Under the pieces are notes generated by a model. That model was not told the DNA's origin. It made no database searches and was given only the letters and a program-made list of their open reading frames with translations. This document shows, in pieces, positions 45,001 to 56,456 of a DNA stretch of 64,000 nucleotides. Where the stretch lies: NCBI GenBank assembly GCA_947561715.1, contig OX387204.1:17117001-17181000 (forward strand), written 5' to 3'. Each line of letters begins with the position of its first letter. Positions within the stretch are counted from its first letter, which is position 1. The DNA comes from Ascidia mentula (taxonomy: Eukaryota; Chordata; Ascidiacea; Phlebobranchia; Ascidiidae). A program made the translations under genes and the position numbers.

Positions 45001-47592
45001 TTATGATTGATAATGTTGCGGATTCCGGAACTTACGTTTGTCAGTCAACAAACAATCATATTGACAAGGTGGAAAAGGCGTTTGTAATTAGAGGTATCCT
45101 ACTTTTTTTATCTGCCGAACTACATCAAATACCAAGAGTTTACGTATTGTCGTTACAACCACACAACAGGTTGCCTTTGCAGCTGGTATGTATGCTTGTC
45201 TTGTGAGCAATGTTACTCACACATGCAAATATTCATTCCTATTTATTTGGTTAGGTGTCAACGTATTTGTGTCAAAATGGTTCATTCCCACAGTTATTGG
45301 ATTGTCTGTTTTGATTATTTTACTCATATCTGTAGGTATGGTAACCAAGTGGAGGTAAACTTTCCTTTCTTTATTAAAATAAAAATTGTTGGCCTTTTGG
45401 TAATATTCAATGTTTAGGAAACAAATATGTGCAAGTATTTCCACACGAGAAAGAAACGCCTCACAAACTTCGTCAGAATTTAAATTGAATGAAAGAGTGA
45501 GCTGGAAGTACTCCCCAGGTATTCGGAAGATAAGACTTTTTAGGAATAAATCCGTTTTAAAAAAAGTTTACATGATAACCATTAGAGGATGGGCCTGATG
45601 ACAACTATAACACACAGATACGTAAGTTTTACTTGAGTGAATTTTACACGAAGAGCGCAGATAATTCACACAAAGCAATCAAATCACAATATCAGGTACG
45701 TGTATAACTTCTACCATTTCTGTTCGCAAAATATCTACTTAGTATTTTTTGCTTTGTGCACATAGAGTCATAGATTGTTGACGCAAAAGTTATGTGGTAT
45801 TTGCCTTTCAGAAAATCAAAAGAAAATCAAGAAACGCTTTCAGCATTGAAACAGCACAGAACAACCCATGTCGAAATCGTTACAAGAATATTTTACCATG
45901 TAAGTCTTTGTTCATTGCACAACGCAAGGTTGGTTGACAGATTCACAAACAATTTCTTGTCATAGGAACACTAATAACGGATTTACTCATGTTTTAGACA
46001 ATGACATGTTTTATTTATTCAAGACGTATCTGCAAACACTTATGCCATCATCAGTTGAAAGGGGAGTGGTTAGTCTTTCTCCATAGTGATATAAAGCTGA
46101 CCTGACTGATGCCAGACTGATGATGATGGCATAAGTTTTAGCAACAATTTCTTAAACAAATAAAACATGTGAATGCTTATAGCACTATGGGGAACTCTGT
46201 TTATTCTCGGAAAAACAAATGGTTTCCTTCCTCACATTCAATGCTTCATTTTTAATATTTTGTTGAATAAATTAACTTATATGCAAACAGTACGAGGTAA
46301 ATTGTCCCGGAAGGGCATCACAAAATTTTCTGCATGATAATCTTTTCAAAAATACATAACATTTACATCAATTATGTCCGTAGACGATTACAACAGAGTG
46401 GTCCTTCGTGGACTTGAGGGCGAGGAAAACGACTACATTAACGCTTCATATGTAGAGGTTCGTCACCGTGCTGAATGCAGTGGAAAATAAACTGTTAACG
46501 TTTCTAATTAGGGATTTAAACAACCAAACAAGTGGATTGCAACACAAGGCCCCATCGATACAACTGTAAATGATTTCTGGACGATGGTTTGGCTACAAAA
46601 AGTCAGAGTAATTGTAATGCTCGCAAATCCAGATCAAAATAAAAAAGTGAGTGTTTTATTATTAATTTAGATGCGTATTACTCAACGCTTTTCACTGTTT
46701 AGGCAAGGTGTGCTCTTTACTGGCCCCAGACCTTCGCCCCCTTTAAATTGTACGGCCGTGTTAACGTAAAACTCCTGAAAGTCCTGAACAAACATGGTTT
46801 CATTGTTAGGAAAATGGCAATCGAAGAAGCAAACACCTTATGTGTTTCGGTATACTAGGATTAAATAGAAGCTCTTCGTTGCTGATATTGTTGTTATATC
46901 GCTTTGAATCCAGGAACAACGAGTTGTGACTCACTACCAATTACTTGCTTGGCCCGGTTATGGAGTTCCACAAACAACAACTGACTTTCTCACATTCACA
47001 AACCAAGTTCAGAAGGAAATGGATCGGATAAATCGAACTTTGCGAACTCAGGTTCCCACTGTGGTCCATTGTAGGTAAAAATAATGATTGCATACCTTGG
47101 TAAACTCAGTGACTGCGAAATAACCTTCAAGTATGTTTATCAAGCGGAGGTGCCGGAAGAACTGGGACTTTCATTGGTTTTGTTTATTTGTTGGAGGAAT
47201 TAAATCAAACTGGCTCAGTTGATGCTTTCAAGGCCGTTTGCCACCTGAGAGAACAAAGAATGGAAATGGTGCAAACTGCGGTAATGTTTTCCTTTTCCCC
47301 AAAGTTCTATTAACTTATGCTAACTTCATTTGTTACATTTATCTAGAAGCAATACATATTCTTGCACCACTTGATTGCACAAAGTGTTGAATGTTGCGAA
47401 ACCCAAAAAAATGATTCTGGACTGAACGAAAATGTTGAGCAACTTAAATGGTTTGTGATTAGCATAAAATGTAAATCATGCACTCACAGTTCACCTTCTT
47501 CAAGTGACGTCATCAACGAGATATACAGCTCGGTTAAGTTGTCTAGTGACGTCATAGCTTCAACAAAGCCGGCAAAAAGTTCAACTCTTTAA
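42074..47592 (+). CDS. Receptor gene 4: chimeric CLECT-Ig-TM-single PTP, probably frameshifted
   Basis: The signal peptide starts [12 protein letters not shown]. From the 5' flank through the first Ig-like exon (ends near 43290) it resembles gene 1; from about 43421 to the stop it shows no difference from gene 2 that I can see. The main CLECT exon (42701-42962) is 262 bases against 252 in gene 2. The longer N-terminal reading ([11 protein letters not shown]) and the C-terminal reading ([11 protein letters not shown]) lie in different frames, so the lectin is probably broken unless another splice site is used. The rest (four Ig-like domains, membrane span, PTP with HCSGGAGRTG and WPG at 46953-46958, tail ending SSTL) is as in gene 2. 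Confidence 0.75.
46004..46170. mobile_element. MITE-like inverted-repeat element in gene 4 intron
   Basis: Identical by eye to the copy at 27394-27560, as expected because it lies inside the segmental duplication. Confidence 0.6.
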
Positions 47593-48333
47593 ATATGCGT
47601 GATGTTCTTCTATGTTGGGATTTCGATTTTGCATACGCGGTCGGGCAATTGCCTAAATGTCACAATATTCGAAGAATCAGCTTAAAATTAACAATTCGCA
47701 ATTGTGACACATGCGACTCAACGAGACGCCGTTAGATATGATTTGAAATGTGGGTCTCAAAATTGTCAAGGTTGTTGACTTAAATCTGCTTGGGATTGTA
47801 CTTTTGAAAAATATTATAAGTTAATGACGTAAACCACTTATTTCATGTCATGACAATCATCCTTTTGCGTTTTGTGTTTCTTCAATGACTTCAATGAGTT
47901 TAGCATTTTGTCTGCGTTGCTATACATGATTACATTTCTTCATGTAAACCGAAATTAAAAATATTTATTAGAACTTGTTCTATTATTATGTAAAGTCTAA
48001 ACAACGATCATACAAACAGCTCAGTTGAAGTCGTTCCCACAACTACGTACAAAAATTAAAATGTAAAACCTATGAAGACCAGTTCTATTGTTATTAGATT
48101 TGCGTTTTAACATTTTATCCCTTAAAAACATAACATCTATATGTTGTGCATCTATACACACTGACTAACAGCTAATGTCAATAATAATGGAAAAGTTTAG
48201 TAGCTGATGTAGCTTGGGGCCAGTTTTGCCAGCCCCTAAAGTAGGGTCCACGAAGCGGTTTTGGGAGGAAGTCTAAGGTCTTTGTGAGATTGTATCGTAA
48301 TATTGCATATGTAGGTTTATGTGCAATGTTACT
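47593..48333 (+). other. 3' flank of gene 4
   Basis: Same sequence as 28983-29723, including the boundary hairpin. No gene is seen. Confidence 0.5.
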
Positions 48334-49161
48334 TGAGTCGTTTTATGCTATCACTGAGTCATGTTAATTTACTCTAACAAGGCATTAGGAAGGTAATCGT
48401 TCGCATACAATATTTTCAGAGCATTAGTCCTAACTGGGACAGCAAGTCGGAAAAATTTCGGACTGCTGCGATTCAAAGTTTAAGTACCACTGTTACATAC
48501 AACAACTACATTTGTGATTGTTGAAACCAAACTAGCTATGCTTTGGAAGCAATTATTTTGGGTATTTGGTAACGTTATCTATATACTCTGCCGACATAGT
48601 TTTGATGTCACATAATTATGAATTTTTGGGCCCACAATATGTCTCGTTTTCGACCAATATTTGTGTTGAGTTGAACACGAAGGCCACTGTGACCCGAACA
48701 AACCACCTACGAAACAATTATTGCGACGGCCAAAGGTACACTGAACAATGGCATATTTGCATTGAACTGAGCATATTTTGAAACTTTCCGTACAGTAGGG
48801 TAACTTGAAGTTGATGACGAAATATTGCCTGTCAATTTGCATAGAGAATTGTTCTCATCCCTTTCTTAGAAAATCCGTGTGCATTTACTTTTTTTATGAG
48901 CTGTAGCCAGTGATTTTTCTGTTAATTTACGCACTCACGTTTATTTGGTATCATTAACTCGGGTAACTTCAACAGCGAAGGATTTTTTTTTGCATTCGCG
49001 TGAGAGTTGTCCTCTTTGAAAACATGTTCCTTTCTTGAATGATGTGTTGACATCTTTTTGTGAGCACCAATGGCAGGAGCAGTATTTTGTTAATTTCAGC
49101 GGATCTCACCTTTCAAGATAATTTAACCATTAATGTCTTAGAATTTAGTATTTAAGTAAAG
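48334..49161 (+). promoter_or_regulatory. 5' flank of receptor gene 5
   Basis: Same sequence as 29724-30551 upstream of gene 3; presumed promoter and 5' untranslated region. Confidence 0.5.
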
Positions 49162-52100
49162 ATGTCAGAAGCAGTAAACAGTTGTGTGATGATCTGGACA
49201 TTGGTTATGTTGATATCTCAAGAGTTTGGCTGTAAGTGTTTTATTCAACTATTTTGATTCAAGAAATGTGCAAGTTCATTGTGAGCAAGGCAGTTATCGT
49301 TCCATTGTAGGTTCCTCGTCGAAACCATGCACATATCGTTTTTTTTCAATGTCCAATGACAAACGAACTTGGCAGGATGCGAAGGAACGATGTATTGAGC
49401 TTGGTGGAAACCTTGCGAGAATTCCTGATGCCGAAACACAAAACAGACTTATTCGTCTTGCAAACAACAAAAATAGAATGCGGAAAAAAACATTTGTACT
49501 AATTTAAATCTGTTTGGATATTTTTTTCCAATAAAATTTTTCACGTCATTCAGAAATAGAAAGCAACTAATTTTTTCTTGTTTTCTAGCTTATGATTTAG
49601 GTGGTAGACGTCTTGGAAACAAATTTATCTGGCCGGACGGAGTTGTTTTTTACCAACGGAAAATAGGTTTTCGTTTCGTAAACATTTTTTCATGAAATAT
49701 TGGCTATCCCATATTAATTACCATGATTAAAGTTAAAATTAAAATGCAAAATTTAAATCAAAATCTTTATCTCATATTTTCAATTCAAGTGGACAAAGAA
49801 CGAATAGATAACAATCATAACTATATTAGTCATGGGAAAACATGTGGTTTGTTTGTTACGATTCAAGGTGATGGTTTGAATGGTTCGCCAAAATTGCCAT
49901 GGACACGTAAAGAATATACAGCCTGGTTATTTAACCCACATCCCGGAAGTGGTGAATGTGTTCTGCTTGTAAATTCTCGTAATTGGGGTTGGTATGCTGT
50001 TGATTACAACCTAAAATTCAACTATATTTGTGAATTCAAAGGTGGGTTCATTAATATTATAATATTTAAACGACTGACATGATGCTGTTTGCAGATCAAC
50101 CACGAAGAATCGTATTTTCACAAACAAGATACTCTGCAATTGTCGGTGAAACAATCATTATCAAAGGGAAAATTACCTAAGCGCTAACTATCACAGCAAT
50201 TTACAACCTAAACAGACGGGTAACTTTAGCAAACAACTACAGAGGTGTGGACTTCAGTTATTCCATCCAGGATATTAGTCCATTTCATTTTGGTAACATT
50301 GCAATTGAAGCCATTGGAGTCGAATCGAAATGCAAATTTTCCAAGAGCACTTTTTTGAATGAAGGTAACAATAACAAGTTTGGTTAATGAAGGTGGGTTC
50401 CAGTACTGTAACATTCATTTACATTTACGCAGTAAAGATTGAGATTGACAAACACAGAATAGTTGCGGAAAACTATGGAAATCATGAATCTGTTAGTTGC
50501 TTTTTATCGGAAAACCATCCCACACCAATAACATGGATGAGGTATAAAATATTTGTTGATACCTGTGATTACAACTGTGGAAGTATGTTTTTTTACACCG
50601 CACTGCCATATAAAACACGTCTTTAGATCTTATTTTTACACTGCAATTAGAAATATTTGCTATTAAATCCGTTGTAAATGCAGCCCATTTGAGTAATATT
50701 AATCTTGTGGGTAAACCACCCCCTAATCGTCTCTACTCACCTGTATATATCCCTAAAAAGTTCAATGTCCCTGATTTTAGTGATCAAAATATTTGTCCAG
50801 AAAAAACTAATACGTTTCAAAAGTAAATGCAGGAAGTCAAATTTTAGTCAGGAAATGTGATAACAAGTCTCATTTATTCCGCAGAAATGACGCAATGGTT
50901 GCCAACAATAGTAGTTCCAACGTTTATCAATCTGTCAGCTCCTCCTACAGTTCATCCAGTCTTCACATAACAGTGACTGATGTGAGTGAATCGGGGATTT
51001 ATACTTGCATGGGAACAAAAAGGATTGGATCTAAACTGGAAAGGAAAACTTTACAAGTGTTTGGTAAGTCAAATGTTTTGTTTCAAAATTTGTAAATCTT
51101 AACGCAATAATGACGATTTGAATCGCATAAAGACGTGTAGATAGCCATGCATGGGGCAGACACAGAACGCTAGTGAACAACAAACAAAATCAACATTAAA
51201 ACAACCCTTTTGTCTGCTTCTGCATTGATTTTTTTCAGTGTTATGAAATATTCTTGTGGGTGCGATCGTCCCTGCTTGGTTCTGCCGCTGCCTTTCACTG
51301 CTAAATTCATTTTTTGCAGTTGCTCCAAATATATCTTTGAGCAACACAACAATTGTTGCTGAATACGGTCGACAAATCCACGTTGATTGCATTTCGTTTG
51401 GATTTCCCAAACCAACTGTATCGTGGACGAGGTTCGTGCACTGTTTATATTGCTCTGTGTAACGTTACGCATTACAGGCAATTAAATCAATTGATGCCAA
51501 GCAAGAACCTGCGCAGTAGAGCGATGCTGCCAATCATGCCATTGCATCAAATCCTACTGTTTTGATGCTTCTCACTTTTGGTCAAATTTTGGTTACATGA
51601 ACATTTGTGCAGAAGCGGAAAAATTATTGGAGCATCATCGATTTTCCAAACTACAGAAAACAATGTGAAATATAAGAGTCAAGTTGGTTTGTTGCTTAGA
51701 AGAAGTGACGTCATGCAATCTGGAAATTATGAATGTGTTGCAAAAAATATGTATGGAAACGTCACTGGAAAGTTAACTATATATGGTAAGATTAACATAA
51801 AATACATTTTTAAACTACAGTAAAAATCACCTTGTTTTAGTGAAAGTAAACATCACATTATCCCGAAGAAATTTGGACTTGGAACAATGGGAGAATGTAA
51901 CGGTTGATTGCACTTCGTATGCAAATCCCAGGCCTGCGGTTAACTGGTACAGGTAAGATTGTAACTTTTGAACAGAAAATGCTAATAAGATGTAAAACTT
52001 GACAGAAGTGTTTTTGCGTTACACCCTAATATTTGTAAAGCTGAGGTAATATCTTCCTCTTTATTGTTTTTAGGCGAGAAAATTTGATAACAAGATTTGC

Positions 52101-55100
52101 ATATTCGGTCTCGGTTTCCCAGCAAAAATTATCACAAGGTCGATACCACGTAACGAAACGCCTTCACTTAACAAAAGTTGACGCAACTTATGGCGGAGTT
52201 TACGAATGTTGGGCAGAAAACCGCAAGGACACAAAACTGCTGTCTCTAACCAGAAAAGAAGTCACTCTGAAAGGTATAGTAGTGACCATAAACTGTTCGA
52301 GTCCCAGCTAAACTGTTAGTTGTATTTAGTTCGTCCAAACATAACACTTTCTGCATCACAATTTATTGCGGAAAAGTTTCATGGGCAATACGTTGATTGT
52401 GTCTCTTATGGGTTTCCTAAGCCTAACGTAACATGGAAAAGGTAAACACATGATTTAGCATCAGTTCAACAAATCCGTAACTTTGGTTTTAAATTTTAGA
52501 AATAAATCTGTTATCGGAGCTACAACTTCTAATATCTCCACGAGTATTGTAAATAACACGAAGTATTCGCTAACAGCTCGATTAAATTTTATGATTGATA
52601 ATGTTGCGGATTCAGGAACTTACGTTTGTCAGTCAACAAACAATCATATTGACAAGGTGGAAAAGGCGTTTATAATTAGAGGTATCCAATCGTAATGATT
52701 TGCTTTTATTGCTCTCATTTAACCAATGCATCTACAGTACCAGCAAATATATCGGTTACTCAAACCAGCAAAGTTGTTAGTATTCCAGAAACGTTTACGA
52801 TTGGTTGTGAATCCTATGGTTTTCCATTGCCGACAACATATTGGATTCGGTAAAGCGATTGGCAAAATGAAAACTTTGTTTCGTACTCCGTATATTCATG
52901 AAATCAAAAATACGTTGTGTCCATAGAAATGATCATGTGGCAAACTGCACTACTAACACCTCATCGGTTTGCCAAAATCGTACAACCGTCGGCGAATTCA
53001 AATCCATATCCTGGTTAAACTTCAATATTACCAACATAGAAGATGCTGGAAGTTATCACTGCAATGCCTCTAATATTCCTGGTTTGAAAATGACCTCAGA
53101 AACCTTTACTCTTCTTGGTGAGTTTTTGAGTTCTTCTGTTATTTGTTTTTCGTTTTTTGGGTAAAATGAAAACTTGTACTTTTAGTCACACCCAACATTT
53201 CCTTGTCATCAAGTCACGTCACAATAGCAGAAGGCGAATCTGCAAACGTAACCTGTACTTCATTCGGATATTACAACCCAATAGTGTATTGGACACGGTG
53301 AGGGATTCGTGTTATACGGTTTCTCATTTTCGCAGAAAGCTGTTATGTAAAATAATGAAATAAAAAATAATACTTTCTCGTCTGAACGCCTTCCATTGCA
53401 GTGTAGTGCAGGGTTTCTTGCTTTTTAACTTTAGTAGTTTTATTATACATTTTATTATATATTATATTTTATTTTAATTTATTTTATTCTTGGATTTATT
53501 TACCGTATAGCTTTCTGTGTTTATTTGCAAATTCGAATTTGCAGAAACTGAGGATGCCAGTTCAGGCGAAATCGATTTTTTACTGATAAATCAGCTGACT
53601 CAATTCAAAACTTCTGCTAGTTTCATTGAATTCTTAATACTTTCTCGTTTTCAGTTTCTTCAAAAACTTATCGATTAATTCATCGAATCGAATAAACTTT
53701 AAAAGTACGAGTGTCGGTGAATTTAAGACGGAAACTACACTTAATATTCAAACTTCCGATGTCGGTGATTCTGGTACTTTTGTTTGCCACGCTGGATCTA
53801 GTTACGAAAGTTTCAACTTTTCCGTTTTGTCCCCACAACAGACACAAGGTATGACGGAATTATTTTGCTGTTTGGCAAATGATTTTCCACGCTTTACTTT
53901 CTAATGACACCGTATGTTCAACGTTAATTAGTAAAAACAAAAGCAACATTTAATCCACAAAGCGATGCTATTCGGCCTTTTGTTCAATAATTTCGTGATA
54001 TTTATACGTTTGCTCGTTTTTGTTAACGGTAATTGTTTTTAACATACTATTTGACTCCATTTTTCCTGTATATATTAATTATTTTTCCAGGTTTATCGAC
54101 ATCACAATGGTTGCTACCAGCTATTATCGGATTGTCATTTTTATTCATATCGGTCATAATTGTTGTGCTAGTGTTGGTGAAGTTGAGGTAAATGACCTTT
54201 AGTTATAACACATAAACTGCAAGCAAAGCTATTACTAAGTTAAAACGTATTTAAATATTTTAGAGCTCGTGCACACAACAGAAAGAAACCCGAAATAAAC
54301 CTTGAAACTGTCAACCCAGGTAAATAGCTGGTATTTAAAAAATATACAGCGTATTAATGCGTTTTGTCGAATTGTCAAGTAGGACTGTTGACAATAATGT
54401 TTGTAAAAATTCGACCACTGGTATTTCAGATTCCTCAGATTCTCCAGTTGAAACCAAACCTCGTCCAGACTCGACGACGACGAGAATTTTTAAGTTTTAT
54501 TTATGTGATCTTTATGTGGAGAGCGCCAAGCACGGGCATCAAGCATTGAAAGCTCAACATGAGGTGCGTTGTAAAGTTAACGTTTTGTCAACCTAAGTTT
54601 TTCTGCATAATATATTCAGGACCGGGTGATATGCAAATACACGGTATACGCAGTGGGCGCCACATTCATTCTTTTAAATACAGATTTACAATCTGCTCCT
54701 GTGAAACATTTATATTTCGTGTGGTTTGTTTTGACAGAAAATAAGAACACAATCAAGAAGTCTTTTCAGTGTTGAAACTGCTGAAAAAAACCCAAGTCGA
54801 AATCGTTACAAGAATATTTTACCATGTATGACTTTAAGTTTTTTTATTCATAAACATATGTTTTTAAATATCGTGTACATATAGATGAACACAACAGAGT
54901 GATTCTTCGCGGATTAAAAAGCAACAAAAATGATTACATTAACGCATCATATGTTGAGGTTTGTCACTGCAGCAATGATTTCCTGGAAATTTTACATTGT
55001 TTGTAATATTTCTCAGGGTTTTAAACAACCAAACAAGTGGATTGCAACCCAAGGCCCCATCGATACAACTGTGAATGATTTCTGGGCAATGGTTTGGGAA

Positions 55101-56097
55101 CAAAATGTCAGAGTAATTGTTATGCTTGCCAATATATGTGAGAGGGGAAAGGTATTGTAATTAAACTTTACGATTATTTTGCAAACCGTTATCATGTCAA
55201 AAGAAATTTTAAAGTCAAAGTGTGCCGTCTACTGGCCTGAACACATCGGTCACTCCCAAAACCACAAACAGGTGCAAGTCCACTTAACTGACGTCATCGT
55301 TAAAGGGAGTTACGTCATCAGAAAGATGAATATCGAAGAAGGGAAGACCGCATATGTATCGGTATTTCATACATTGGGTTTACACCAAATTACACATACA
55401 ACACATGTTTCTTCAGTTGCAGGAACAACGCACTGTGACGCAATATCACTTCACTGCTTGGCCCGACCACGGAGTTCCACAAACTACCACTGGTTTGCTC
55501 AGATTTGTGGAAGAAGTTTTTATCCATATGGAGTACTGGAAGACATCTTTAAATACAGAAATTTCCACTGTTGTTCACTGCAGGTTCGATTAATGTTGTA
55601 CCGCGATATGCAATTCACTGGTGTATTTTCCACGTAGACAATGATGTTCATATAGTGACTCAAATGTTCACGTTTTAGTGCCGGCATTGGACGAACTGGA
55701 ACTTTCATTGCTTTTGATTATTTAATGAAGGAGTTAAACCAAACTGGTTCAGTTGATATTTTCAAGGCAGTTTGTCGTTTGAGAGAGCAAAGAATGGAAA
55801 TGGTGCAAACTTCCGTGAGTTAACAGAGAGTCCGTTTAAGAAGCTATTTGTTGAAATCCGTCTTTTGTGCTGTAGGAACAATATGTTTTGCTTCACAGAC
55901 TTCTTTACGAATCTTTAAACTTTATGGAAACGAATTTGGATGTTAAACAGTTTAACCAAAGATTAGAACAACAGAAAAGGCAAAAAAACGTGCATTTTTG
56001 ATGTGTGTCGATTTTACAAACGTTTGTTTGTGATTTAGGCTGCCGTATTCTAACAGCATAAAAAAGGAATTTGAGGATTTAACTAAGATCGTTAATG
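49162..56097 (+). CDS. Receptor gene 5: near copy of gene 3, interrupted before its second PTP domain
   Basis: Same exon order as gene 3: CLECT with the same Cys-to-Tyr change (50005-50007), a first Ig-like exon with the same TAA (50178-50180), six two-exon Ig domains, membrane span and D1. D1 keeps WPDHGVP and [10 protein letters not shown]. Differences from gene 3 are rare up to the membrane span and commoner in the cytoplasmic exons, many of them synonymous or intronic. The sequence stops at FEDLTKIVN, in the linker between the PTP domains, where a Polinton terminus starts at 56098. The D2 exons, if kept, lie beyond the window. The GC donor of gene 3 reads GCAAAA here, a weaker site. Confidence 0.78.
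56092..56097. repeat. Candidate left target-site duplication of the second element
   Basis: TTAATG immediately before AGTAGTAAAGG. Gene 3 has TTAATGTCCTAC at the uninterrupted site (37481-37492). The expected partner copy lies outside the window. Confidence 0.6.
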
Positions 56098-56456
56098 AGT
56101 AGTAAAGGGTGACAGAGTAGAGAACGGGGAGAACTTCCTTCCTGTCTCTCTGCTACTCTTTCCGGTTAGGGAGACAGGAAAGAGTACTCCTTCCGTTCTC
56201 TTTCGTATGCATTTCAAAGGGGGACATGTGTCAGGGAGATACTCACAGTTACTCATGAGCCTTCCGGTCTTGATTGGGAGTAAAATAAGATTCTCCTATT
56301 GTTTGTCTCTTTCCGGTGTCGCAATCGTGATTCTATTTTTATCTTGAGCGTGTGAACTTTGTTTGAGATGTCCTCGCCAAGGAATTCGAGGTCACACGCA
56401 GTTCACTGTGTGGTCGTGTGGCGTTTGTGAAACTATCTGGTGAATTGTTTCCTGAA
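56098..56456 (+). repeat. Left Polinton terminal repeat of the second element
   Basis: It matches 1556-1914 almost base for base, then departs after a shared TGAATTGTTTCCTGAAT. Confidence 0.9.

Larger units (their letters stand above)
43421..56097 (+). repeat. Segmental duplication, distal copy
   Basis: Copy of 24811-37486. It begins inside the first exon of the second Ig domain of gene 4 and is cut on the right by the second Polinton-type element at 56098. Confidence 0.9.
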
